Source: Phycisphaera sp. TMED24 (GTDB lineage: Bacteria; Planctomycetota; Phycisphaerae; Phycisphaerales; SM1A02). Taken from it: 64,000 nucleotides of DNA. The stretch is from the NCBI GenBank assembly GCA_002168105.2, contig NHCD02000016.1, positions 68,784 to 132,783 on the forward strand, given 5' to 3'. The notes below the pieces were generated by a model. It saw only the letters and a program-made list of their open reading frames with translations. It did no database searches and was not told the origin of the DNA. Shown here piece by piece: positions 8,412 through 16,360 of this stretch (its first letter is position 1; each line of letters begins with the position of its first letter). The position numbers and the translations under genes are program-made.

Positions 8412-9725
8412 ATGTCCAGACTCCTGATTCGTGGTGGCCACTGTGTTCGCCCTGATGGCGTGACCCAGCAGAACATCCTGATTGAAGACGGCAGGTTCCT
8501 TGATTTTGATCCGCCGGCCTCAGCCCACACGGATGACGTCATCGATGCCTCCGGCAAACATGTTTTCCCCGGCTTGATCGACGACCAAGTTCATTTCCGC
8601 GAGCCCGGCCTGACCCACAAGGAGGATCTCCGCACCGGATCCATGGCCGCGGCGAAAGGGGGCGTGACGGCATTTATGGAGATGCCCAACACCTCGCCCA
8701 ACACCACCTCCGCGGGTGCCCTCTCTGCCAAGCTGGCCCGCGCGAAGCGCTCATGCGTGGTGGACTATGGGTTCTTCGCGGGAGCGACCGGACAGAACAC
8801 CGCCTGGCTTCGGGAAGAGACACGAGCCTGCGGCATCAAAATTTTCATCGGGTCTTCCACCGGTGACTTGTTGGTTGACGAACAAGAAGCGCTAGAAGAG
8901 ATCTTTGCCCAGACCTGTCTGCCCATTGCGGCCCACTGCGAAGACGAGACGCTGGTTCGGGCCAACGCGGCAGCCCTCGACGGAGGCCGTGTCATTTCTG
9001 ACCACTCCAAAATCAGGAACGCGGAGGCGGCGGCCAAGAGTGCAGCCCGGACCATCGATTTGGCCCGAAGACACAAGCACCGATTCCATCTGTTGCACGT
9101 CTCCAGCGCTGCCGAATGTGATGTACTTCGTGAACGCCCCGAATGGGTGACCGCTGAGGCTTGTCCCCACCATTTGTTTTTCGACACCACCGACTACGAC
9201 CGACTGGGCTCTCGGGTGCAGATGAACCCGGCCCTGAAAAGTCCAGAAGATAGAGAGGCGGTGTGGGCGGCTTTGCACGATGGCACCATCGAGGTGTTGG
9301 CGACCGATCACGCACCGCACACCCTTGAAGAAAAAGATCAGCCATACCCGCGCAGTCCATCGGGTCTTCCCTCCATTGAGTGGTTGTTGCCGTTGATGAT
9401 CGATGCCGCTTCGGATGGTCGATGCACTTTTGAACAAATTGCGGCTTGGGGGGCAGCCAACCCGGCAAAGGTCTGGGATTTAAAGGGCAAAGGGGGCTTG
9501 AAGCCAGGTTTGGATGCCGACTTCAGCATTGTCGACACCGAAGCAGAGTCGAAGGTGCAAGATGGCTCCCAAGTCACCAAGTGCAATTGGTCCCCTTGGC
9601 ATGGTTCAACCTTGCGGGGCATGGTGTGTTCCACCTGGGTGCGAGGTCTTCGTGCGTACCACGAAGGTCAATTTGCCGATCTAGGCTCGGGCCAGCCCCT
9701 TCAGTACGATCGAGGTGATTCATGA
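8412..9725 (+). CDS. pyrC: Dihydroorotase
   Basis: Third step of pyrimidine synthesis: reversible cyclisation of carbamoyl-aspartate to dihydroorotate. 437 residues from MSRLLIRGGH; the longer ORF overlaps map. Signatures are the metal-binding DDQVHFREPGLTHKED, the presumed carboxylated lysine in IKIFIGSSTGDLLV, HLLHVSSA, and ATDHAPHTLEEK. The subclass resembles the longer class I type. It heads a two-gene operon with the transporter, overlapping by ATGA. Confidence 0.92.
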   Translation: MSRLLIRGGHCVRPDGVTQQNILIEDGRFLDFDPPASAHTDDVIDASGKHVFPGLIDDQVHFREPGLTHKEDLRTGSMAAAKGGVTAFMEMPNTSPNTTSAGALSAKLARAKRSCVVDYGFFAGATGQNTAWLREETRACGIKIFIGSSTGDLLVDEQEALEEIFAQTCLPIAAHCEDETLVRANAAALDGGRVISDHSKIRNAEAAAKSAARTIDLARRHKHRFHLLHVSSAAECDVLRERPEWVTAEACPHHLFFDTTDYDRLGSRVQMNPALKSPEDREAVWAALHDGTIEVLATDHAPHTLEEKDQPYPRSPSGLPSIEWLLPLMIDAASDGRCTFEQIAAWGAANPAKVWDLKGKGGLKPGLDADFSIVDTEAESKVQDGSQVTKCNWSPWHGSTLRGMVCSTWVRGLRAYHEGQFADLGSGQPLQYDRGDS

Positions 9726-10168
9726 TCTGGCTTCATGCTGTTTGGGTTTTTCTGGCGGGAATGTTGCAACCGGTGCAGTCGGGTATGAATGCGGAGTTGA
9801 GCCGTCATGCCGCAGCGCCATTGACAGCCGCCACTTGGAACATGCTTCTTGGCTTTGTGGTGGTGGCGTTGATTTGCGTCTTTTCGGGCGCCCCGGTACC
9901 CGGAGTCAATCTGCTCCGGGTCGCGCCGGTATGGAGCCTGTGGGGCGGACTGTGCGGCGCCGTCATTGTCTTCACCATGCTCTTCAACGCACCGGTGCTT
10001 GGGGCAGTGTTGTTGCTGTCGTGCTTCTTGTTGGGGCAGCTGACGAGTTCGTCGATCTTGGACCAGTTTGGCCTGATGGGATTCCCGCAGCGATCGGTCG
10101 TGGATCAACGCTTGGTGGGCTTGGTGTTGGTGGTCGCCGGGGTGGTACTGCTGCTGCGAGCGCGTTAG
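9722..10168 (+). CDS. DMT-family transporter, DUF606/YdcZ type
   Basis: 148 residues with about five membrane segments, starting with VWVFLAGMLQPVQSGMNAEL, typical of the small EamA-related DUF606/YdcZ proteins that act as half-size transporters, usually as dimers. Substrate is unknown. It is translationally coupled to the dihydroorotase gene (ATGA) but the functional connection is unclear. It overlaps the convergent xthA by 4 bp. Confidence 0.8.
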   Translation: MIWLHAVWVFLAGMLQPVQSGMNAELSRHAAAPLTAATWNMLLGFVVVALICVFSGAPVPGVNLLRVAPVWSLWGGLCGAVIVFTMLFNAPVLGAVLLLSCFLLGQLTSSSILDQFGLMGFPQRSVVDQRLVGLVLVVAGVVLLLRAR

Positions 10169-10950
10169 TCCTCAAGGTCGACAATCAGGGGAGCGTGATC
10201 GGAGGGTTTTCCGATTTCGAGTTCCGCATGCGCCTTCCGCTCTTCGCGGTCCACCTGGACGTGCGTCACCCGACAGTTCAGGCTTGCAGAGAGCAGGGCG
10301 TGATCGATACGCAGCCCATCATTTTTCGGGAAGCCTAAGCTTCGATAGTCCCACCACGTGAACACACCACCTTCGGTTTCGATTGCTTCGTGGGGATCGA
10401 TCAAACCAAAGTCGCGAACGTGCTGGATGGCTTCGCGGACCGAGTCGTGGCACAGCACGCTGTCTCGCCATTTGTCGAAGTTCTTGGCGTCGGTATCACG
10501 AGGCGCGCAGTTCCAGTCCCCAAGAATCGCCAGATCGGATTGGGGGTCTTCGAGGCGGTCCAGGTGGCTTCGCAAGGCGGCGAGCCACTTCAACTTGTAT
10601 TCATGCTTGTCGCTGCCGACTTCCTTTCCGTTGGGGATATAAGCACTGGCGATGCGAATGCCCCCGGTCTCTCCGAGAATAAACCTTGCTTGCGGGTCTT
10701 CAAAGTTGTCGAGGCCTTCCGAGACCACTTCGATTGGAGTTTTGCTGACCAAGGCCACGCCGTTGTACGTCTTTTGACCAACCGCGGCCAGATGCCAGCC
10801 CGCTGCCTCAATGGCTTCTCTGGGAAGGTCTTCGACGAGCGATTTGGTTTCTTGAAGGCAGACCACATCGGGTTGCCACCGGTCCAGAAACCGAAAGAAA
10901 CGATCGTGGCGGGGCTTCAGGCTGTTGACGTTCCAAGAGACGATGCGCAT
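10165..10950 (-). CDS. xthA: Exodeoxyribonuclease III (AP endonuclease)
   Basis: Base-excision repair: cleaves at abasic sites and trims 3' ends. 261 residues with all EEP-fold motifs of the ExoIII family: MRIVSWNVNSLKPR, VCLQETK (catalytic Glu), LGDWNCAPRDTD (Asp/Asn), DYRSLGFPKNDGLRIDH, and C-terminal SDHAPLIVDL (His). A GGAG site precedes the ATG by about 11 nt. It sits just downstream of the DnaQ-like exonuclease gene (21 bp gap), suggesting co-transcription of two DNA-processing nucleases. Confidence 0.94.
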   Translation of the reverse strand: MRIVSWNVNSLKPRHDRFFRFLDRWQPDVVCLQETKSLVEDLPREAIEAAGWHLAAVGQKTYNGVALVSKTPIEVVSEGLDNFEDPQARFILGETGGIRIASAYIPNGKEVGSDKHEYKLKWLAALRSHLDRLEDPQSDLAILGDWNCAPRDTDAKNFDKWRDSVLCHDSVREAIQHVRDFGLIDPHEAIETEGGVFTWWDYRSLGFPKNDGLRIDHALLSASLNCRVTHVQVDREERKAHAELEIGKPSDHAPLIVDLED

Positions 10951-10971
10951 AGTTTGGACTCCAATACCATT

Positions 10972-11511
10972 TTAGGCATCTTGCTTCAGGTCGCCGGTCG
11001 CCACCAGCTGGTCAAGGAACATGTTGCCGGTGTGGTCGCGGAGAAGCATGACTTTGGCCAGGCCCAGTGCGTCGTCCAGAGCGCGGTGTCCGATGTTGCG
11101 ATGGATCTTGTAGCGATCCAGCAAGCTGGACAGCCCCACAAAGCTGACATTTTCTCTGCGCCATTTGATTTGGCGTACGGAGCAGCGCCAAGGAAGGTCA
11201 TTGGTCCACGTGGCGGTCCGGCGCAGCATTGCCCGATCGAATGAAGCGTTGTGGGCCACGACAAGATCTGCGTTCTTGAGGTGATCCATCATCTCCGGTG
11301 GCACCACCATCCCACGACGCTGCTCATCTGCGATGCCATGGATGGCGAACGCTTCGGGTGTCGAGGGCGGCCCTTCGTCGTGCAGAGCGCTGTGGCCCCA
11401 GACAATGCGCGTTTGGTGCGCACAGCGTTCCATCATGACCAAGGCGAACTCAAGAATTCGGTCCTCTGGGCCTGTGCCGCTGGTTTCGGTGTCAACAACC
11501 GCGATGCGCAT
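10972..11511 (-). CDS. DnaQ-like 3'-5' exonuclease (DEDDh)
   Basis: 179 residues. Exo I motif VVDTETSGTG (Asp/Glu), Exo II VVAHNASFDRAML (Asp), Exo III with His in IGHRALDDALGLAKVML give the DEDDh set. It could be a standalone proofreading subunit, an RNase T/oligoribonuclease-like enzyme or an exonuclease-X-like enzyme; I cannot tell which. TAGGTT lies 7 nt before the ATG. It is divergent from the initiator tRNA gene, and the two promoters share about 64 bp. Confidence 0.85.
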   Translation of the reverse strand: MRIAVVDTETSGTGPEDRILEFALVMMERCAHQTRIVWGHSALHDEGPPSTPEAFAIHGIADEQRRGMVVPPEMMDHLKNADLVVAHNASFDRAMLRRTATWTNDLPWRCSVRQIKWRRENVSFVGLSSLLDRYKIHRNIGHRALDDALGLAKVMLLRDHTGNMFLDQLVATGDLKQDA

Positions 11512-11532
11512 GGGGGTGAACCTACCTTGGCG

Positions 11533-11560
11533 TTGACGCTTTTTCTGATCTTGCTATACT
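11533..11560 (+). promoter_or_regulatory. Promoter of initiator tRNA gene
   Basis: TTGACG, 16-nt spacer, TATACT, preceded by an extended TG (TGCTATACT), ending 15 nt before the tRNA. It is the closest to consensus of any promoter in the window, as expected for an initiator tRNA. Confidence 0.75.
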
Positions 11561-11575
11561 TCTCCTCTTACCTGA

Positions 11576-11649
<74 letters not shown>

Positions 11650-11658
11650 TTCGAACAA

Positions 11659-11690
11659 AAGCCCTCTTCCACGTCGGAGAGGGCTTGTTT
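11659..11690 (+). terminator. Terminator after initiator tRNA
   Basis: Inverted repeat AAGCCCTC / GAGGGCTT with further pairing across the loop, followed by GTTTCGTTT. It directly follows the tRNA. Confidence 0.7.
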
Positions 11691-11842
11691 CGTTTCTGGG
11701 GACAGGTCAGCCTTGGGCTTGATTTGCCACAACACATCTGGGCCGACACTCCGCATGAGTTCTTTCTGATGAAGCGTGAACCCTTCAGTGTGTTTGTCGA
11801 AGAGATGCTTCAAAACATTTTTCCAGAGCGAAAGACAATCTG

Positions 11843-11860
11843 TCGTACATCGGTGTACGA
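11843..11860. promoter_or_regulatory. BlaI-type palindromic operator
   Basis: Perfect palindrome TCGTACA-TCGG-TGTACGA with 7-bp arms, containing the TACA...TGTA core bound by BlaI/MecI repressors. A TACGAT -10-like box overlaps its right arm (11856-11861), so binding would block transcription of blaI itself. The operator is about 30 bp upstream of the blaI start codon. Confidence 0.7.
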
Positions 11861-11891
11861 TTGTCGCACACACTTTTATGGAGTCGAATGT

Positions 11892-12266
11892 ATGACCATT
11901 GAATCGCTGGCCAACGCTGAACTCGCGGTGATGGAACTGTTGTGGGAGGGGGATCGCCTGACCGCTCGGCAGATCCGGGACGAGTTGTATCCGGGAGGCG
12001 ACCGCTCCGCGAACGGCACGGTGCAACGTTTGCTCCAGCGTCTCGAGACCAAGGGATTCGTTGAACGGGATCGTGAACTTCCTGTCCATCTCTTTTCGGC
12101 TCTTGTTGGGCGCGAGGCCTATGCCGGCGCTCAGTTGAAATCGTTGGCGGAGCAGCTTACCGGTGGCTCCCTGGCCCCTGCGATCACCCACTTGATTGAT
12201 GCGAAGCAGTTGACCCGCGAAGAAATCAAGCGTCTTCGGAAGATTCTCGATGGGGAGGCATCGTGA
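11892..12266 (+). CDS. blaI: BlaI/MecI/CopY-family transcriptional repressor
   Basis: 124 residues starting MTIESLANAELAVMELLW, after a GGAG site; the longer track ORF begins in the tRNA terminator. The winged-helix domain includes LTARQIRDELYP and ANGTVQRLLQRLETKGFVER; the C-terminal helices are the dimerisation and proteolysis region. The family represses beta-lactamase or other genes and is inactivated by cleavage after signalling by a BlaR1 metalloprotease. Here the partner gene directly downstream is broken, so the repressor may be orphaned. The operator just upstream indicates autoregulation. Confidence 0.88.
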   Translation: MTIESLANAELAVMELLWEGDRLTARQIRDELYPGGDRSANGTVQRLLQRLETKGFVERDRELPVHLFSALVGREAYAGAQLKSLAEQLTGGSLAPAITHLIDAKQLTREEIKRLRKILDGEAS

Positions 12267-12580
12267 TGCACGCTCTTCTGCACTTTGTCGTGGGCAATCT
12301 TCTGGTTGCAGTCCCGCTCGGTTTTATTGCGTTCTTTGTTCAGCGAGGGCAGCGCTTCCCGGCTGTCGCGCACGTTCTGGCTACTTTGGTCGGGTGTGCT
12401 GCTTGGGTCCCCAGCGAAAAGCACTGGCAACAACGGCAAAGATTGTTCCGATACATCCAAGCCCAATTGCTCCGTATACGACTCGAAAGAATATCGCTCC
12501 CCGGGGTCCAGGCTCGAATGTTGCCAGAAAGCCGAACACGCAGAATGCGGCAATCGGTAGGCAGATTGCCACCAGAATAA
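12266..12580 (+). pseudogene. Truncated BlaR1/M56-type sensor, N-terminal remnant
   Basis: The start overlaps the blaI stop (TGATG), the usual blaI-blaR1 coupling. The first 45 residues (LLHFVVGNLLVAVPLGFIAF, then AVAHVLATLV) look like the first membrane segments of an M56 peptidase, but after about residue 45 the similarity stops (VPSEKHWQQRQR...) and no HExxH protease domain follows. The break coincides with the 3' end of a minus-strand ORF. I infer loss of the rest of blaR1 by insertion or deletion. Confidence 0.55.
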
Positions 12581-12662
12581 ATTTCAGTAGATGCTTTATG
12601 ACTTGGTGGCTCCTTCGTCCTAACGGTCTGGAATCATACTGCCACCCCGCCGGCCTGAACAC
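12381..12662 (-). CDS. Small two-TM membrane protein (hypothetical)
   Basis: Up to 93 residues. The part from IKHLLKFILVAICLPIAAF to FAVVASAFRWGPK contains two plausible membrane helices joined by a Pro/Gly/Arg loop, which looks like a real small membrane protein rather than a shadow frame. The start is uncertain: the track start gives an unconvincing N-terminus (MFRPAGWQYDS). The gene ends inside the blaR1 remnant and may mark the sequence that replaced the rest of blaR1. Family not recognised. Confidence 0.45.
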   Translation of the reverse strand: MFRPAGWQYDSRPLGRRSHQVIKHLLKFILVAICLPIAAFCVFGFLATFEPGPRGAIFFRVVYGAIGLGCIGTIFAVVASAFRWGPKQHTRPK

Positions 12663-12911
12663 TTTGGTTTGTCGTCACTCACTTTTTGCCCTCGTTCCTA
12701 CCTATGAATCCCGCAACCATTGACTTCTGAGCATCATCGAAATGCGAGCCAATAGATCTTGCCGGTGGCCAGAAGTTTTTAATGTGTTTGGCGTGGCACA
12801 CTGCTCTGTCAATTGGAGTCAGCCCTCGAAGTATTGTCTGTACAGTGGTTTTGGTATTTGTTGGTCGTGCTGGCCCACATGCAACGGATAGCGTGAACGA
12901 GAGGCAATAAT
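12663..12911. other. AT-richer spacer without a convincing gene
   Basis: About 250 bp, noticeably more AT-rich than the surroundings. The only ORF is an 84-codon minus-strand frame (12679-12933) that overlaps the start of the esterase gene and shows no recognisable features. It presumably holds the promoter of the esterase gene; I see no clear -35/-10 pair. Confidence 0.4.
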
Positions 12912-13829
12912 TTGAGCTGGTATCGATCTTCATTCTCCTTCACTCTTCTCGCTCCAGTTGTGTTTCTCACCTGTGCTGGTTGTTTGGTCAATCCGCCATC
13001 TGCACCGAACTCATCGCCAACGGCATCAGCCAAAAAATCTCCGGAAGACCTCCTCGCTTCCGCCAGGATGCCAGGCCCATGGGATGTGCGATCCTTGAAG
13101 GAGCCCGCGGGAATCAGGAACGGTCCGCACTATGACAGCGCCACCATCTACTACCCCGTGGATCAGGCGGGCGTGCTGCCGGCAAGCCAGCAGTTGTCGA
13201 TTATGGCGTTCTGCCCGGGCTATCGCGGATCTGAGCGGTCGATGGCGCCATGGGGGGAATTTATGGCTTCGCATGGCGTGGTCACAGTCACGCTTGGAAC
13301 CAACAGTCTTTCCGATCAGCCTCCGGCGCGCGGGCGGGCACTCTTGGATGCCCTCGAGACGGTCCGCAACGAAAATACTCGGGATGGTTCGCCTCTGAAA
13401 GGGAAGCTTGCCGTCTCCCAAGCCGGCGTGGCGGGCTGGTCCATGGGCGGCGGGGGCGCGCAGCACGCGGCCGTGACCGATCCGAAGCTCAAAGCTGTCG
13501 TCGCCATGCTCCCCTGGCAGCCGGGCTACGCCTTTGAGCATGCCGTGCCGATCATGATTCTTGCAGGTGAGAAGGACCGCATTGCTTCGGCAGAAAGCAA
13601 TGCTCGGCCTCATTTTGAGCAAACCCCAAGCGGAACCATTAAGTCCTATTACGAAATCAAGAACGGCGGCCATTTTGTGGTCAACCGACCCGGCAGCCGG
13701 AATGGAGATATCGGGGCGTGGGTCTTGGCTTGGGTCAAAACCTACGTTGAAGGTAATGATGCGTACCAGGCCATTCTTGAACAGAAACCGGAAAGCGCGA
13801 GTTGGTACGTGAGCGATCGCAAGAAATAA
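12912..13829 (+). CDS. PET-hydrolase/cutinase-like alpha/beta hydrolase, exported
   Basis: 305 residues with a TTG start after a GAGG site; no other start keeps the signal peptide. The N-terminus (FTLLAPVVFLTCAGC) is a signal peptide, possibly a lipoprotein with an atypical lipobox. The mature part aligns throughout with the polyester hydrolase (PETase/cutinase-like, dienelactone hydrolase) family: YDSATIYYP, FCPGYRG (oxyanion Tyr), WGEFMASHGVV, TNSLSDQP, nucleophile GWSMGGGG, LPW, acid AGEKDRI, base GGHFV, and C-terminal YVSD. The Ser-Asp-His triad is complete. Likely acts on ester polymers outside the cell; whether on PET, cutin-like or storage polyesters cannot be said. Confidence 0.85.
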   Translation: MSWYRSSFSFTLLAPVVFLTCAGCLVNPPSAPNSSPTASAKKSPEDLLASARMPGPWDVRSLKEPAGIRNGPHYDSATIYYPVDQAGVLPASQQLSIMAFCPGYRGSERSMAPWGEFMASHGVVTVTLGTNSLSDQPPARGRALLDALETVRNENTRDGSPLKGKLAVSQAGVAGWSMGGGGAQHAAVTDPKLKAVVAMLPWQPGYAFEHAVPIMILAGEKDRIASAESNARPHFEQTPSGTIKSYYEIKNGGHFVVNRPGSRNGDIGAWVLAWVKTYVEGNDAYQAILEQKPESASWYVSDRKK

Positions 13830-13859
13830 TCTTCGGTGCTGACTTTGTGCTTTTGACCA

Positions 13860-16109
13860 TTATTTGGTCTTGTTTTTAGGCACAGTCTGGGTGGTGAGTT
13901 GATGTGGTGCGGCTCGCATCTCATGACCATCTGAAAAGATCACGGTTTTCTCTACTCCGGCGAAGTTGTATGCCGCGTACGTCACGGAGTCCTTGTGGCG
14001 AAAGACCAAAGAAAATGGGTCGTCGCCTTGTACCGAAGGGACGATCTGTCCGTGAGCACTCATGACCTCACACCATAGGTTCATGAACGCCAAAGAATTT
14101 CCGCCCTCGACGTCAGTTGCTTCACGGGCTGCGTCACGAGCACCATCAGCATTCACGAATGCTGAGTACATAATCCTGAGGTCCTGCCAAGGACCAATCT
14201 GATCCAGTGGGTCGAGGCTGATGGCCTCAAGGTTCCGTTTGGCGTACGCCGGAGATCTTCCCAAGTACATGGATCCCGGAGTGAACGGGATCCAGTTGAT
14301 GCCATGAATGTGGCAGGGTTCCGGTGAGAACCAAGTTGTGTAGTCGTTTTTTCCACCCCAAACAATGCCAAGCGCCGGCTTGGGAAAGCCATCGGCGAAG
14401 TTCGTTTGGTCGACGTCAAACCAATACTCTTCAATGGCCATCAGTTCTGTGTTGTAGAGATACAGCCCCAGATCAAGCAGTTCAGTATTCCCAGTTGACG
14501 CGCCCCACAAGGCAATCCCATACCACACGTTCATTGCTTCCGAAGATGATTCCTGGTTGTTGCCGTCGCTGAATATGGCATGTCCAGAGGCCCAAGAGTG
14601 TCCGGCATAGGGGTCGAAATGCCGAAGGCGTGGGAACAGTGGGTCATTGGGAACAACAGACGCCACGTCACGGATCAACAATTCCACCAGTGGCCCCCAC
14701 TGGGTGGCCCAATCTGGATCAGACCTTGCAACCTCAGCCGCGGCACGAATGAAGTAGCCGTAATGGAAATGATGGTCGTTGATTTGGTCATCGCTCCCGT
14801 AACTGGGGGGAGTGCCAATCAGTGTGCCCCAAGACTTGTCGTAATAAAAATGTTCGGCATCCTGTACGCCAGCAAACGTTAGCCAGCGCTCAAGACGTTC
14901 GCGGATCGTCTTGATGGCCTCACTTTGTCTCGCTGTGTCGGACAAAGCTTCGGCGACTCCGGCCAAGGTGGTGAGTTTGCCAAGTTGCTTGCCTTCCCAG
15001 TAGGTGTCTTTGGGAGTGTCGAGCGTGAGGCGCTCTTGGGCAAATTGGGACCGAAGATGAGCCGGGACTTCTTTTGGGGCAGGGAGATGAGGCAGCATCC
15101 CTTGGATCTTGTACGTGGTGGTGAACCCTTGGCCCCTGAACAGTTGAAGGTCTCCTCGGACTGATTGATACGTCAGTTCTGTTTGTCCACGGTTCGATAC
15201 CAGATGCTTCCACTGGTGGGGGTACAAGGAATACAACGTTTCCCCAGGATCGCCTTCCATCGCCTTGGTTGTGAAGGTGAACGCTGTGTCAATCGTCCGG
15301 TCACTTCTTGTGTAATTCACGTCAGTTCCAACAACGTGACGCTGTGCGCAAGATCGGAAAAGTTCGAGCGTTCTTTTGTTTGTATCTGGCAGGAGGGCAA
15401 TGGAGTAAAAGTCTCGGCCAGAAATCAGTTGGACATGCCCTTCGTCATCCTGGGACCATGTGGATCCGGCCGGTCCAAAGAGGCCATACGCTCGACCTCG
15501 AACAGAAATCCCGAGGCACGCTCCGTTTGCACTTTGCAACCAGACAACCGGGCGCTCAGCAAAAGTAATTTTTGGTTGAAATCCTTCATGCTCGACATAA
15601 ACGAAAGGGCTTCCGTGACCAAAGCTTGTCTTGAACGTTCCGGTTCTGTTTTGAAAGACCGCTTGAACGAACCAATCTGAATGTTCGCCGAATCGGGCTT
15701 CTGAGAATGTACTGTTTGTCTCGATGCCAAGGATCAAATCACCATCCGCAGCCCCTCCCACAATTGCCCGTTCACTCGCCACGATTGATGGCCCGGGATA
15801 GGTCACACTCAAGCCCTGAGGTGTCGCTTGGAGTACCAGCGGATGCGCAAACATCGGAGCACTGTGCTCTGTCCAAGCCAACGATGACCACCAGTCGTTG
15901 GTGGGGATTGGACCTTCAACCTGATCGGTTTTGTAGATCTCGTCTGGAAGTGGTTTGCAATTGGCTGGCCTGCTGTCGGTAAAGCTGCCTGAGCCCGCAG
16001 TTCCCAAGGGATCGTCATCGACGATGTCTCCCAAGGACGTGGACAACATCGCCATAAGGGCGACTCTAAGTGCCAGTTGTATGCGTCTTGTTTGCTCTAT
16101 CCCGATCAT
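13860..16109 (-). CDS. Glycoside hydrolase family 81 endo-beta-1,3-glucanase
   Basis: 749 residues, typical for GH81, which cleaves beta-1,3-glucans such as laminarin or curdlan. The N-terminal beta-domain carries PIPTNDWWSSLAW; the catalytic region has YGSDDQINDHHFHYGYF (the conserved acidic residue) and SDGNNQESSSEAMN (conserved glutamates). An N-terminal hydrophobic stretch (LALRVALMAMLSTS) suggests export. A GAGGAG Shine-Dalgarno lies about 13 nt before the ATG. It is convergent with the PETase-like gene; together they suggest use of extracellular polymers from algae or fungi. Confidence 0.92.
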   Translation of the reverse strand: MIGIEQTRRIQLALRVALMAMLSTSLGDIVDDDPLGTAGSGSFTDSRPANCKPLPDEIYKTDQVEGPIPTNDWWSSLAWTEHSAPMFAHPLVLQATPQGLSVTYPGPSIVASERAIVGGAADGDLILGIETNSTFSEARFGEHSDWFVQAVFQNRTGTFKTSFGHGSPFVYVEHEGFQPKITFAERPVVWLQSANGACLGISVRGRAYGLFGPAGSTWSQDDEGHVQLISGRDFYSIALLPDTNKRTLELFRSCAQRHVVGTDVNYTRSDRTIDTAFTFTTKAMEGDPGETLYSLYPHQWKHLVSNRGQTELTYQSVRGDLQLFRGQGFTTTYKIQGMLPHLPAPKEVPAHLRSQFAQERLTLDTPKDTYWEGKQLGKLTTLAGVAEALSDTARQSEAIKTIRERLERWLTFAGVQDAEHFYYDKSWGTLIGTPPSYGSDDQINDHHFHYGYFIRAAAEVARSDPDWATQWGPLVELLIRDVASVVPNDPLFPRLRHFDPYAGHSWASGHAIFSDGNNQESSSEAMNVWYGIALWGASTGNTELLDLGLYLYNTELMAIEEYWFDVDQTNFADGFPKPALGIVWGGKNDYTTWFSPEPCHIHGINWIPFTPGSMYLGRSPAYAKRNLEAISLDPLDQIGPWQDLRIMYSAFVNADGARDAAREATDVEGGNSLAFMNLWCEVMSAHGQIVPSVQGDDPFSLVFRHKDSVTYAAYNFAGVEKTVIFSDGHEMRAAPHQLTTQTVPKNKTK

Positions 16110-16360
16110 TCTGTTGGGACTCCTCGCCTATTGCCGAAGCACTTTTTCAAGGGCGTTGCGTTTGGCCACCTCGTCATCATGTTTGCCCAAATGCCGAACC
16201 TGTTTGGTGCGGGGAATTGTCTCGGTTTTTTAGCCGCAAATTGACCGAAGACTCAAAGTGACAATCTGGCTCTCTGATATTCGCGATTATCCGGCATGGA
16301 ATCTTCGGTTATCGCCAAACGCGGCTGGTTCCATGGCGTAATATTCCGCACAAATTTACC

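Noticed and set aside
12679-12933. 84-codon minus-strand ORF before the PETase-like gene
   Set aside because: No recognisable domain, overlaps the esterase start, no Shine-Dalgarno or -10 box; kept only as a note in the spacer entry.
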